Shown piece by piece: positions 46,560 through 55,097 of a stretch of 64,000 bases of DNA. Within the stretch, counting starts at the first letter, position 1, and the number at the start of each line of letters is the position of its first letter. The notes below the pieces were generated by a model. The model made no database searches, was not told the origin of the DNA, and worked only from the letters and a program-made list of their open reading frames with translations. The stretch is from Catenulispora acidiphila DSM 44928 (GTDB lineage Bacteria > Actinomycetota > Actinomycetes > Streptomycetales > Catenulisporaceae). Where the stretch lies: contig NC_013131.1 of assembly GCF_000024025.1 (NCBI RefSeq), positions 1,922,001 through 1,986,000 on the forward strand. Reading direction: 5' to 3'. The translations under genes and the position numbers were made by a program.

Positions 46560-48170
46560 ATGACGGCGCAACACCTCCTTTTCCTGCTGGGCGTCCCGTT
46601 CTTCTCCGTGGTGGTCTCCGCCCTCGCGCGGCGGTTCGACGTCAACGGACCGCTCGTGCTGGTGGGCATCGGCCTGCTGGTGTCGATCACGCCGTTCATC
46701 CCCGACTACGACCTCGAGCCCGAGTTCGTGCTCATGATCCTGCTGCCGCCGCTGCTGTATCAGGCGGCGGTGGAGACCTCGGTCCCCTCGCTGCGGGAGA
46801 ACTGGTCGGCGGTCCTGATCCTGTCGGTGGCGATGGTCCTGGTCACCACGCTGCTCACCGGATTCGCGATGCACTGGCTGATCCCGGGGATGCCGCTGTC
46901 GGTGGCGTTCGTCCTCGGCGCGGTGCTCGGACCACCGGATACGGTCGCGGCGATCTCCATCGCCAAACGCTTGGGACTGCCGCGCCGGACCGTCGACGTG
47001 CTGGTCGGCGAAGGGCTGTTCAACGACGCCACCGCGCTGACCGCGTTCCGGATCGCGCTGGCCGCCGCGGTGGGGGAGACCGTCACGGTCTTCGACGCGG
47101 TCGGGCGGTTCGTGCTCTCGGCGGCCGGCGGCATCCTGATCGGCGCGGTGGTCGCGATGGTCTGGGACCCGATCCGCTTCCGGATGAGCGACCCGCGCGC
47201 CGAGAGCGCGATCTCGCTGACGCTGCCGTTCGTCGTCTACATCACCGCCGAAGCGGTGCACGTCTCCGGCGTGATGGGCGTCGTCATCCTCGGGCTCTAC
47301 CTCGGCCATCGCCGGGTGCGCGCCGGATATGCCACGCGGATGCTGGACACCGCGCTGTGGGACGTGATCGTGGAGATCCTGGAAGCCACGGTCTTCGCGC
47401 TGATCGGCCTGCAGCTGATCCCGATCCTGCGGGACGTCGACAGCTGGGGCGCCTGGCAGCTGATCGGCTACGGCCTGGCCGCGTTCGCGATAGTGGTGCT
47501 GGCGCGGTTCGGCGGGGTCTACACGTTCGGCTACGTCGGACGCTTCCTGCTGCACCACGTGCGACGCACCGCGCCGCTGGCTCCTCCACCGGAACAAACC
47601 CAGCGGCCGCGGATCCTGTTCGTGGTCGGCTGGGCCGGCATGCGCGGCGTGGTCTCGCTGGCCGCCGCGGCGGCGATCCCGTTGACCGACAACCACGGCG
47701 CGCCGCTGCCGGACCGCGAACTCGTCCAGTTCCTGACCCTGTTCGTGGTGCTGACCACCCTCATCGTCCAAGGCCTGACGCTGCCGCCGTTGATCCGCCG
47801 GCTCGGCGTCGAGGCGAAGGACGAGGAGAAGGAAGACGCGTTCTCCTATTGCAGCGCCATGGGAACCGCCGCGAACGCAGGGCTCGCGCGCCTGGACGAG
47901 TTGGAGGCGTCGCTGCCGGACCCGGCCGTGGACCGCATGCGCGATCAGGCGCGGTGGCGCGGCGACAAGGCGAAGAAGTACGCGATGCAGGTCGCGTCCG
48001 GCGGACCGAGCGCCAGGGCGTCGGCGGTCGAGGACGCGCGGCGCTCGATGCTGGACGCCGAACGCGCCGCGATCGAGCACCTGCGGGACATGCGGGAGAT
48101 CAACGACGACGTCTACCGGCGGGTGCTGCATGAGCTGGACCTGGAAGAGGCGTATATGGAGCGACGCTAG
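46560..48170 (+). CDS. CPA1-family sodium/proton antiporter (NhaP type)
   Basis: A 536-residue membrane protein with about 12 helices over the first 420 residues. It carries the family's V-L-G-P-P-D-T-V-A-A (helix 4), the ion-binding N-D pair in G-E-G-L-F-N-D-A-T-A-L (helix 5) and the arginine helix (G-W-A-G-M-R-G-V-V-S-L). The final 110 residues form a soluble, highly charged helical domain, as in actinobacterial NhaP/YjcE-like exchangers. It exports Na+ or K+ in exchange for protons and supports pH and salt balance. Confidence 0.92.
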   Translation: MTAQHLLFLLGVPFFSVVVSALARRFDVNGPLVLVGIGLLVSITPFIPDYDLEPEFVLMILLPPLLYQAAVETSVPSLRENWSAVLILSVAMVLVTTLLTGFAMHWLIPGMPLSVAFVLGAVLGPPDTVAAISIAKRLGLPRRTVDVLVGEGLFNDATALTAFRIALAAAVGETVTVFDAVGRFVLSAAGGILIGAVVAMVWDPIRFRMSDPRAESAISLTLPFVVYITAEAVHVSGVMGVVILGLYLGHRRVRAGYATRMLDTALWDVIVEILEATVFALIGLQLIPILRDVDSWGAWQLIGYGLAAFAIVVLARFGGVYTFGYVGRFLLHHVRRTAPLAPPPEQTQRPRILFVVGWAGMRGVVSLAAAAAIPLTDNHGAPLPDRELVQFLTLFVVLTTLIVQGLTLPPLIRRLGVEAKDEEKEDAFSYCSAMGTAANAGLARLDELEASLPDPAVDRMRDQARWRGDKAKKYAMQVASGGPSARASAVEDARRSMLDAERAAIEHLRDMREINDDVYRRVLHELDLEEAYMERR

Positions 48171-48217
48171 GCGGGCGCCGCTCCACGTCCGCTGGGTGGA
48201 CGCGAGCGACGCCCGCC

Positions 48218-48273
48218 GGTCGAGGGGTCCCGGTCGAAGGGCTCCGGTCGGGGTGCGCCGGTCGAGGGCAGGG
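48218..48273. repeat. Four 14-bp tandem repeats
   Basis: Units GGTCGAGGGGTCCC, GGTCGAAGGGCTCC, GGTCGGGGTGCGCC and GGTCGAGGGCAGGG lie head to tail in the 108-base gap between the convergent antiporter and NRAMP genes. Confidence 0.75.
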
Positions 48274-48278
48274 GTGTA

Positions 48279-49952
48279 TCAGTGCCCGAGCATCATCGAG
48301 ACCAGCTTGACCACGACCAGCACCGTCGCCACCGCGAGGTAGGTGCGCAGCACGGCGAGGCCGACGCGGGTCCCGGTGGAGAACCGGACCTGGCCCAGCT
48401 GTGCCAGCGGCGGCGTCCGCCACTCGTCCCGGCCGGAGCGGTCGATGGTCTCGGCGACGTAGCCCGGCGCGCGGCGGGCTCGCAGAGCCTTGACACCCAG
48501 CCAGGCGCCGAAGGCCAGCGCGACGACCGCGCAGCCGGCGAGGATCGCCTCGATCTGCCCGGCGGTGATGTTCTGGTCCAGCACCGAGCCGGTCAGCACC
48601 AGCGACAGCGCCACCAGGACCGCGATCACGCCGCCGGTGAACACCGTGGTCCGGCGGTTGTTGACCCAGGGCCCGAGGACATGCTTGTCCACGCACAGCA
48701 GCAGCAGATACACCGAGGCCGAGGGCAGCAGCACGCCGGCCAGCGCCTGCACGCCGACGGTGAGCACGCCCTGCACGTGGTCGCTGGCCACCAGCACGAT
48801 CGTCGCGGCGAAGGCGATGATCCCGGCGTAGACCGCGTAGAAACCCTTGGCCTGCTTCACTCCGCGGTGCAGCGAGTGGTTGATCTTGAAGCAGTCGCCC
48901 ATCGCGTAGGCGGTGGACAGCGATACCGCGAACGCGCCGATGATCGAGGCGTCCAGCAGTGCGACGGCGAACATGTCGCCCAGGACCCGGCCGCCATAGA
49001 CGGTCAGCCCGCGCGCCACGTCGGCGGCGTCGGTGAAGGACCCTGACAGGTGCGCCGCGGCCACCGCGCCCAGACCGATCGTCGCCGCCGCGCCGACCAC
49101 GACCACCACGATGCCGATGCCCAGATCGGCCTTCTCGTACTTCATGAAGCGCGGCGTGATGCGCTTGTCGATCACATAGCTCTGCTGGAAGAACAGCTGC
49201 CACGGCGCGACCGTCGTGCCCACGATGCCGATCACGACCAGCATCACCGTGGCCATGTGGCCCGAACCGCCGGGCAGGGCCGGGGTGACGAAGCCGTGCG
49301 CCATGGTCCCCGCGCTGGGGTGCGCCATGATCGAGATCGGGATCAGCAGCAGCGACCCCACGCACAGCGTCAGCGCGATCCGCTCGAACCGCTGGAACGA
49401 GCCGCTCATCGCCGCCGCCACGATCACCAGCGCGGCCATCAACACCGAGGGCACCTTCGGCAGCCCCAGATAGCTGGTCGCCAACGTGATGCCGATGAAC
49501 TCGGTGACCAGCGTCAGAGCATTGAGAAGGAAGAGGTCGATGACGCTGAACGCGCCCCAGAACGTACCGAAGCGCTCGAAGATGAGCCGGGCGTGCCCGA
49601 CGCCGGTGACCGCGCCGAGGCGCAACACCATCTCCTGGTTCACATACAACACCGGGACCAGCAGCAGAAGCGTCCACAACAGCTTGGTGCCGAAGTCGTG
49701 CCCGGCCTGCCCGTAGGTGGCGAACGCGCCGGCGTCGTTGTCGCCGACCATCACGATCAGCCCGGGCCCGACGATCGCCAGCAGGGTCTTGAGCTTGGCC
49801 GACAGTCCGCGGCGCGCGCCGTCGTCGTCGAGCTTGATGGTGCCGAACGCGCCTTTGATGTCGCCGACGTGTGCTTCATCGAGTACCGCGCACTGATGTG
49901 CGCCGTGGTGCGTCGTCTCGCGGACTTCGCTGTTGAGCGTGGCCGTGGTCAT
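48279..49952 (-). CDS. NRAMP-superfamily transporter, probable Mg2+ importer
   Basis: A 557-residue membrane protein with 11-12 helices after a 50-residue tail. It is recognisably NRAMP, but helix 1 reads G-D-N-D-A-G-A-F-A-T-Y in place of D-P-G-N, and helix 6 reads V-G-T-T-V-A-P-W-Q instead of the methionine-containing M-P-H motif that selects Mn2+ and Fe2+. Loss of that methionine is what separates NRAMP-related magnesium transporters from the manganese/iron group. An M-box magnesium riboswitch in its leader supports Mg2+ as substrate. ATG 49952 follows AGGGGG. A C-terminal cytosolic segment (about 490-525) precedes the last helix. Confidence 0.88.
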   Translation of the reverse strand: MTTATLNSEVRETTHHGAHQCAVLDEAHVGDIKGAFGTIKLDDDGARRGLSAKLKTLLAIVGPGLIVMVGDNDAGAFATYGQAGHDFGTKLLWTLLLLVPVLYVNQEMVLRLGAVTGVGHARLIFERFGTFWGAFSVIDLFLLNALTLVTEFIGITLATSYLGLPKVPSVLMAALVIVAAAMSGSFQRFERIALTLCVGSLLLIPISIMAHPSAGTMAHGFVTPALPGGSGHMATVMLVVIGIVGTTVAPWQLFFQQSYVIDKRITPRFMKYEKADLGIGIVVVVVGAAATIGLGAVAAAHLSGSFTDAADVARGLTVYGGRVLGDMFAVALLDASIIGAFAVSLSTAYAMGDCFKINHSLHRGVKQAKGFYAVYAGIIAFAATIVLVASDHVQGVLTVGVQALAGVLLPSASVYLLLLCVDKHVLGPWVNNRRTTVFTGGVIAVLVALSLVLTGSVLDQNITAGQIEAILAGCAVVALAFGAWLGVKALRARRAPGYVAETIDRSGRDEWRTPPLAQLGQVRFSTGTRVGLAVLRTYLAVATVLVVVKLVSMMLGH

Positions 49953-50074
49953 GGGAACACCCCCTGCTGCCGGGTAGGAGCGGCTGGTCGGGTGGCACGC
50001 GTCCACCCCTCCGGCCGCGGTGGGACCTGCGGGAGGTCCCGGTGCGGCCGGGTGGTGGCAGAGTTCTGATGCGG

Positions 50075-50158
50075 TTAACGCGCGCCGGGGGAGGGACGGT
50101 GGGCTGGGTCGTTCGCGATGAAGGGCCGACTGTGGCCCGACCTACTACCGGATTTCAT
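50075..50158 (-). CDS. Short upstream ORF in the transporter leader
   Basis: GGGAGG lies ten bases before an ATG at 50158, which opens a 27-codon frame ending in TAA at 50075. The peptide is M-K-S-G-S-R-S-G-H-S then R-P-F-I-A-N-D-P-A-H then R-P-S-P-G-A-R. It lies between the riboswitch and the transporter start. Proline-containing leader peptides regulate some magnesium transporter genes in enterobacteria, so a regulatory role is possible; chance occurrence cannot be excluded. Confidence 0.4.
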   Translation of the reverse strand: MKSGSRSGHSRPFIANDPAHRPSPGAR

Positions 50159-50315
50159 CGCTACCACCTCCCTGACCGCCGTGGCGCCGCGGCGCCTGTG
50201 TCTCGCGGATCCGCCCATGCGGCACGGACCGGTCCTGCTAGACACCCCTGGGAGGATCACCCGGAAAGGTCCGCACAGCCCGCCGTCGCACGGCGAAGCC
50301 AAGACGCGTCCCGGC

Positions 50316-50478
50316 CACCTCTCTCGTCAGAGCTTCGGCACTTCACGGCGTAGCGTCAGCTGCGCAGCCACTTGGGATCACCCCTTAAGCCGAGGAGATC
50401 TGTCCTGATCCGGAGGGTCTCTCGACCGATGGGATCAGTGGCCTTTGTCCGTGAAGACGCCTCACCGAACGAGGTGTC
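50316..50478 (-). ncRNA. M-box (ykoK leader) magnesium riboswitch
   Basis: On the minus strand the leader carries M-box landmarks in order: CCTCGTTCGGTGAGGC at the 5' side (50474-50459); GGATCAGGACAGAT (related to GGTCAACAGAAAT); AAGGGGTGATCCC; GCGCAGCTGACGC (related to TGCAGCTGGATGC); and AGTGCCGAAGCTCTGACGA near the 3' end. The closing P1 arms are CACCTCGT and ACGAGAGAGGTG. Order, spacing and the length of about 160 bases fit the family, which folds around several Mg2+ ions and shuts off magnesium transporter genes when Mg2+ is plentiful. No obvious intrinsic terminator was picked out downstream, so the expression platform is unclear. Confidence 0.88.
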
Positions 50479-50515
50479 CTAACGGAGATAGAGGATCCTC
50501 TCGCCATGCAGCGCG

Positions 50516-50521
50516 TGTCAA
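50516..50521 (-). promoter_or_regulatory. Probable -35 box of the riboswitch transcript
   Basis: TTGACA on the minus strand, about 40 bases before the M-box; GAGGAT 15 bases downstream is the best -10 candidate. The plus strand from 50522 to 50662 shows no gene. Confidence 0.4.
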
Positions 50522-50662
50522 CTCACCTCGTCACAGGTGGGTAACGATATGGCGACGGTGGCAACTTAATCGGAGTAATCGCACGTACGCGGGTATCAAG
50601 GCCCGACTCGTTGTGTCCCGCGCCGTACCGGCGTCATCAGCCGCCCCGCATAGCATGCAAGG

Positions 50663-51217
50663 ATGTTTAGAGAGCCGACGACCACGGCGCGTTTGGTGCT
50701 GAATTCCGTGACGGAAGCCGACGCCCGGGAGATGGCGGAAGTCCTGGCCGACCCGGAGCTCTACACCTTCATCGGCGGGGAGCCGCCGACCCCGGAGGGT
50801 CTGCGCGCGCGGTATGCCCGGCTCGCTGTGGGGCGTTCCCCCGACGGTTTGCAAGAATGGGTCAACTGGATCGCCCGGCGCGCGCAGGACGGCGCCGCGG
50901 TCGGCACCGTGCAGGCGACGGTGGTCGACGGCGGCCGGCGCGCGGACGTGGCGTGGGTCGTCGGCACGGCGTGGCAGGGCCGCGGGTACGCGGTCGAGGC
51001 GGCGTCGGCGCTCGTGGCGTGGCTGCGGGAACGGGGTGTGGCGGAGATCCGCGCGAACATCCATCCCCGGCACGCGGCCTCGGCGAAGGTGGCCGAGCGC
51101 ATCGGCCTGGCGCCGACCGGCGAGACGGACGGCGAGGGCGAACAGATCTGGCGCGCGCAGGGTGCGCCGGAGCACGTGCTGGACGAGGATCCCGAACGGA
51201 CGGAGAAGACCCGGTGA
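50663..51217 (+). CDS. GNAT acetyltransferase (RimJ/RimL-like)
   Basis: A 184-residue N-acetyltransferase. It opens T-T-T-A-R-L-V-L-N-S-V-T-E-A-D-A, typical of the RimJ/L group that acetylates protein N-termini or small amines. The acetyl-CoA loop is T-A-W-Q-G-R-G-Y-A-V-E-A-A near residue 110, followed by E-I-R-A-N-I-H-P-R-H-A-A-S and L-A-P-T-G-E. Its stop overlaps the GTG of the methionine aminopeptidase gene by four bases, so the two proteins are translationally coupled; both act on N-terminal residues, which makes a link reasonable but unproven. Confidence 0.88.
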   Translation: MFREPTTTARLVLNSVTEADAREMAEVLADPELYTFIGGEPPTPEGLRARYARLAVGRSPDGLQEWVNWIARRAQDGAAVGTVQATVVDGGRRADVAWVVGTAWQGRGYAVEAASALVAWLRERGVAEIRANIHPRHAASAKVAERIGLAPTGETDGEGEQIWRAQGAPEHVLDEDPERTEKTR

Positions 51218-51981
51218 TCGAGCTCAAGACGCCGCAGGAGATCGACAAGATGGCGGTCACCGGCCGATTCGTCGGCGAGACCCTGCTCGAACTGGCCGAG
51301 CTGGCGCGCCCCGGCGTGAACCTGATGGACCTGGAGCAGCGCGCCCGCCGCCGCATCAAGGAGCGCGGCGCGGTGTCCTGCTATTGGGACTACGCCCCCT
51401 CCTTCGGCCGCGGCCCGTTCGCCAACGTCATCTGCCTGTCGGTGAACGACGCCGTCCTGCACGGCCTCCCCCACAAGTACACCCTGCGCGACGGCGACGT
51501 CCTGACCCTGGACTTCGCGGTCTCCATCGACGGCTGGGTCGCGGACTCGGCCCGCACAGTGATCGTCGGCACCCCCCGCCCGGAAGACGTCCGCCTGGTG
51601 GAGTCCACCGCCGTCGCCCTGGAAGCCGCCATCGCCGCCGCACTCCCCGGCAACAAGCTCGGCGACATCAGCGCCGCCATCGAAGCCGTCGCCACCGACT
51701 ACGGCTACCCGGTCAACCTCCAGTTCGGCGGCCACGGCCTAGGCCACACCATGCACGAGGACCCCCACGTCGCCAACGCCGGCCGCGCCGGCCGCGGCCT
51801 GGTCCTGCGCCCCGGCCTGACCCTCGCCCTCGAACCCTGGTGGTCCGCCACCTCCAGCGAGATCTTCACCGACCCCGACGGCTGGACCCTCCGCTTCCAG
51901 GACGGCTCCCGCGGCTCCCACTCCGAGCACACCATCGCCGTGACGGAGGACGGGGCGCGGGTGCTGACGCGGGTGGACTGA
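51214..51981 (+). CDS. map: Type I methionine aminopeptidase
   Basis: A 255-residue metalloprotease that removes N-terminal methionine from new proteins. The pita-bread fold ligands are visible: D-F-A-V (near residue 108), D-S-A-R (near 119), H in G-H-G-L-G-H-T-M-H-E-D (near 180), E in L-A-L-E-P-W-W, and E in S-E-H-T-I-A-V. The substrate-binding histidine is in N-D-A-V-L-H-G-L-P. There is no zinc-finger or proline-rich extension. It is probably a second Map paralogue, since the housekeeping gene in actinobacteria usually lies in the secY-adk region. Confidence 0.92.
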   Translation: MIELKTPQEIDKMAVTGRFVGETLLELAELARPGVNLMDLEQRARRRIKERGAVSCYWDYAPSFGRGPFANVICLSVNDAVLHGLPHKYTLRDGDVLTLDFAVSIDGWVADSARTVIVGTPRPEDVRLVESTAVALEAAIAAALPGNKLGDISAAIEAVATDYGYPVNLQFGGHGLGHTMHEDPHVANAGRAGRGLVLRPGLTLALEPWWSATSSEIFTDPDGWTLRFQDGSRGSHSEHTIAVTEDGARVLTRVD

Positions 51982-52058
51982 GGGCGACGCGGGTGGACTG
52001 ACCGCACCGCACAGGGGTCCCACTCTCGACGGCGGCTCTGGATGAGACCATCGGCTCC

Positions 52059-52853
52059 ATGATCACTTGGGGCTCGCTGACCTTCGCCGAGCAGACGTTG
52101 ATGCGCCATGCCATCGGGGGAAGGCGCCTGGCCGGTTCCGTGCAGGTTTACGGCATCGGTCTCCGATGGGCTGGAGCCGCCGATGCGCCACCGCTGCGTT
52201 CCTATACCGACGCGGAGCAGCGCAAGCTGATCCCGATGCTCGCTGCCACGGTTCTGGACCTGATCGACGGCGGCTACCTCGTGGTCCAGGAATCGCACCA
52301 TGCGTTCCTTCGCCCTTCCGACCCCATCCTGGCCGGTTCGCAGGTGCGAGACGTTCTCGCGGATGCCGACAACTGGATCTGGGACCACGAACGCTCGCGC
52401 CATTTCTATCTTGGTGCCCCGGCGGCAGTGCGCGAGCAATGGACCGAGGACGCCTGGCCGGCAGCGGACGCCACTGGCCTGCCGACCTGGAACGAGCTCA
52501 CCGAGACGGAACAAGACATCCTGATCTGCGCCCAGGAATCCAGCGGAATGCTCACAGGAGACTTCGGCGATTGGCCGGACCCGCCCGCCGACTCGAGCCC
52601 TGCCGAACGGCTGGCATTCGTCGAGGAGCAGCTCAGCCCACTCCTCCCGTTCGTCCGCAAGGGCTGGATCGAGGTCCGCCACATGCCCGACGCCACGAGC
52701 GACGCGTTCACCGTGATCCCGTTCGAGGAACTCCACTCCGCGTTCGCGGACCCCGCCATGCGCTACCAGGGCGAAGAGTGGGGCATCGGCCTCTCCTGCG
52801 TCTTCACCTATGCCGGGCTGGCCGTTCGGCGCGGCGGCGCGTGGCGGTTGTGA
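52059..52853 (+). CDS. Hypothetical protein with two related halves
   Basis: A 264-residue soluble protein that I do not recognise. The two halves look like copies of one domain: residues 3-20 (T-W-G-S-L-T-F-A-E-Q-T-L) and about 143-160 (T-W-N-E-L-T-E-T-E-Q-D-I-L) align. Each continues to a hydrophobic helix and a strand (D-L-I-D-G-G-Y-L-V-V and F-V-R-K-G-W-I-E-V), then an aromatic stretch. The pattern of helices ending in a glycine-bounded strand is winged-helix-like. It lies between map and the paa operon without sharing their start or stop. Confidence 0.6.
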   Translation: MITWGSLTFAEQTLMRHAIGGRRLAGSVQVYGIGLRWAGAADAPPLRSYTDAEQRKLIPMLAATVLDLIDGGYLVVQESHHAFLRPSDPILAGSQVRDVLADADNWIWDHERSRHFYLGAPAAVREQWTEDAWPAADATGLPTWNELTETEQDILICAQESSGMLTGDFGDWPDPPADSSPAERLAFVEEQLSPLLPFVRKGWIEVRHMPDATSDAFTVIPFEELHSAFADPAMRYQGEEWGIGLSCVFTYAGLAVRRGGAWRL

Positions 52854-52863
52854 CTGCCCGCTG

Positions 52864-52909
52864 TTGACACCGCCGCAGCCCGGCGGGACCATAGAACCGA
52901 ACGTTCGGT
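52864..52909 (+). promoter_or_regulatory. paa promoter with PaaR-type operator
   Basis: TTGACA (52864-52869) and CATAGA (52890-52895) form the promoter. ACCGAACGTTCGGT (52896-52909), a perfect palindrome fitting ACCG-N2-CG-N2-CGGT, overlaps the expected start site. That pattern is the core of the site bound by the TetR-family PaaR of corynebacteria, released by phenylacetyl-CoA. The regulator gene itself is not in this window. Confidence 0.75.
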
Positions 52910-52928
52910 CGGTTGAGAGGTGGGTGCC

Positions 52929-54002
52929 GTGACGGCGCAGGCCAGGACGCATGACGCGGCGGCAGCCGTGCGGGAGCTGCCGGAGGTTGCCGGGCTGCAG
53001 GAGCGCTTCGATGGGCTGATCGCGGCCGATGAGCGGATCGAGCCGCGGGACTGGATGCCGGAGGCGTACCGGAAGACGTTGGTGCGGCAGATCGCGCAGC
53101 ATGCGCACTCCGAGATCATCGGGATGCAGCCGGAGGGCAACTGGATCACGCGTGCTCCGTCGCTGCGGCGTAAGGCGATCCTGCTGGCGAAGGTGCAGGA
53201 CGAGGCGGGGCATGGGCTCTACCTCTACGCGGCTGCCGAGACGCTTGGTGTGGACCGCGCGGATCTGCTCGACGCGCTGCACAACGGTCGGCAGAAGTAC
53301 TCCTCGATCTTCAACTACCCGACGCTGACCTGGGCTGACATCGGTGCGGTCGGGTGGCTGGTGGACGGCGCGGCGATCATCAACCAGATCCCGCTCCAGC
53401 GCTGCTCTTATGGTCCCTATGCGCGGGCCATGGTGCGGATCTGCAAGGAGGAGTCCTTCCATCAGCGCCAGGGCTTCGAGCTGCTCCACGACCTCGCGCA
53501 CGGCACCGCTGAGCAGCACGCGATGGCGCAGGACGCGCTGGACCGCTGGTGGTGGCCCTCGCTGATGATGTTCGGCCCGCCGGACGCGGAGTCCTCGCAC
53601 TCCGCGCAGTCCATGGCGTGGCGCATCAAGCGGCATTCCAACGACGAGCTGCGCCAGCGCTTCGTCGACATCAGCGTCCCGCAGGCCGAGGCGCTGGGCC
53701 TGACCATCCCGGACCCGGACCTGCGGTGGAACGAGGAGCGCGGGCATTACGACTTCGGCGTGATCGACTGGACGGAGTTCCAGGAGATCCTCGCCGGCAA
53801 CGGGCCGTGCAACCGGCAGCGCGTCGCGGCGCGGGTGCAGGCGCATGAGGACGGCGAATGGGTGCGGCAGGCGGCGTTGGCTTATGCGGCCAAGCACAGT
53901 GGTGACGGCGGCAGTGGTAGCGGTAGTGCCAGCGGCAGTGCCAGTAGCAATGGCAACGACAGCGGTAGTGGCAGTGGCGAGAGGGATGTGGCGGCGGGAT
54001 GA
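52929..54002 (+). CDS. paaA: Phenylacetyl-CoA epoxidase catalytic subunit PaaA
   Basis: A 357-residue di-iron monooxygenase subunit of the PaaABC(E) complex that epoxidises the ring of phenylacetyl-CoA. The diiron ligands are in [10 protein letters not shown] (near residue 95) and [10 protein letters not shown] (near 178); substrate-binding C-terminal elements [17 protein letters not shown] are intact. GTG 52929 gives sensible spacing from AGAGG, whereas GTG 52920 is too close. The last 35 residues are a Gly/Ser/Asn repeat absent from typical PaaA. The ATGA overlap couples it to paaB. Confidence 0.96.
   Translation: MTAQARTHDAAAAVRELPEVAGLQERFDGLIAADERIEPRDWMPEAYRKTLVRQIAQHAHSEIIGMQPEGNWITRAPSLRRKAILLAKVQDEAGHGLYLYAAAETLGVDRADLLDALHNGRQKYSSIFNYPTLTWADIGAVGWLVDGAAIINQIPLQRCSYGPYARAMVRICKEESFHQRQGFELLHDLAHGTAEQHAMAQDALDRWWWPSLMMFGPPDAESSHSAQSMAWRIKRHSNDELRQRFVDISVPQAEALGLTIPDPDLRWNEERGHYDFGVIDWTEFQEILAGNGPCNRQRVAARVQAHEDGEWVRQAALAYAAKHSGDGGSGSGSASGSASSNGNDSGSGSGERDVAAG
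53899..53985. repeat. Gly/Ser-coding hexamer repeats at the 3' end of paaA
   Basis: Imperfect repeats of the GGCAGTGGTAGC type (6- and 12-base periods) encode the G-S-G-S-A-S-G-S tail of PaaA in frame. Confidence 0.75.
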
Positions 54003-54283
54003 GTAGCGGTCTGCCTCTGTGGGAGGTCTTCATCCGCGGGCGGCGTGGGCTCTCGCATCAGCACGTCGGGAGTGTGCACGCCTCAGACGCGGAGATGGCG
54101 CTGCGCAATGCGCGGGATCTCTATACGCGGCGCGGCGAGGGAGTCTCCATATGGGTTGTCCCTGCGGCGTCTGTCTCCGCGTCTTCTCCGGATGAGAAGG
54201 AGCCGTTCTTCGACCCGGCTGGGGACAAGGTGTACCGGCATCCGACGTTCTATAACGTTCCGGAAGGCGTGAAGAACCTGTGA
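53999..54283 (+). CDS. paaB: Phenylacetyl-CoA epoxidase subunit PaaB
   Basis: A 94-residue structural subunit needed to assemble the PaaABCE complex. The family opening [21 protein letters not shown] is present, as are [15 protein letters not shown] and the ending [10 protein letters not shown]. Its start overlaps paaA and its stop overlaps paaC, each by four bases. Confidence 0.96.
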   Translation: MSSGLPLWEVFIRGRRGLSHQHVGSVHASDAEMALRNARDLYTRRGEGVSIWVVPAASVSASSPDEKEPFFDPAGDKVYRHPTFYNVPEGVKNL

Positions 54284-55050
54284 CCGCTACTACGGAATCC
54301 ACTCCGTTGGTCGCGCAGTACGCGCTCCAGCTGGGTGACGATGCGCTGATCCTGTCGCACCGTCTGTCGGAGTGGTGCGCGCATTCCCCGGAGCTGGAGG
54401 AGGACGTCGCACTGGCGAACCTCGCCCTGGACCTCCTAGGGCAGGCGCGGACTCTGCTCACATATGCGGGTTCGCTAGAGGGCGCTGGGCGTTCCGAGGA
54501 CGACTTGGCGTTCCTGCGCACGGAGCGGGAGTTCCGCAACGTGCTGCTGGTGGAGCAGCCCAACGGCGACTTCGCGGCGACGATCGCGCGCCAGCTGTAC
54601 TTCGCGACGTACCAGAGTGAGCTGTACGCGGCACTGTGCGACTCGACGGACCCGGAACTGTCCGCGCTCGCCGCCAAGGCGGTGAAGGAAGTCGCCTACC
54701 ACCGCGACCACGCGGTGCAGTGGACGCTGCGCCTCGGCGACGGTACCGAGGAGAGCCACCGCCGCATGCAGGCCGGGCTGGAGCAGCTGTGGCCGTACAC
54801 GGCGGAGCTGTTCGCCGCCGACGCGGTGGCCACGGAGCTGGTCGCGGCGGGTGTCGCGGTGGACCCGCGGACGCTGCGGCCCGCGTGGGAGGCGTCGGTG
54901 GCGGGCGTGGTCGAGGCCGCGACGCTGACGATGCCCGCGGACGGCTGGCAGCCGCGCGGCGGGCGCGCCGGGCGGCACGGCGAGGGTTTCGGGCTGCTGC
55001 TGGGGGAGATGCAGGCGCTGCACCGGCAGCATCCCGGGGCGAAGTGGTAG
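54280..55050 (+). CDS. paaC: Phenylacetyl-CoA epoxidase subunit PaaC
   Basis: A 256-residue ferritin-like subunit that partners PaaA but lacks a working metal site. Conserved segments are Y-A-L-Q-L-G-D-D-A-L-I-L-S-H-R-L-S-E-W, E-D-V-A-L-A-N-L-A-L-D-L-L-G-Q-A-R, and K-E-V-A-Y-H-R-D-H-A. The start is a GTG overlapping paaB's stop (GTGA). Length and helical pattern match the family. Confidence 0.96.
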   Translation: MTATTESTPLVAQYALQLGDDALILSHRLSEWCAHSPELEEDVALANLALDLLGQARTLLTYAGSLEGAGRSEDDLAFLRTEREFRNVLLVEQPNGDFAATIARQLYFATYQSELYAALCDSTDPELSALAAKAVKEVAYHRDHAVQWTLRLGDGTEESHRRMQAGLEQLWPYTAELFAADAVATELVAAGVAVDPRTLRPAWEASVAGVVEAATLTMPADGWQPRGGRAGRHGEGFGLLLGEMQALHRQHPGAKW

Positions 55051-55097
55051 CGGGCTGAGATCGAGTTGGCGGCTGGGACGACGCGGAGGTGATGACG

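Noticed and set aside
46551-48131. 526-codon minus-strand frame opposite the sodium/proton antiporter
   Set aside because: Composed of Arg/His/Asp/Gln shadow sequence; the plus-strand gene has transmembrane helices and family motifs.
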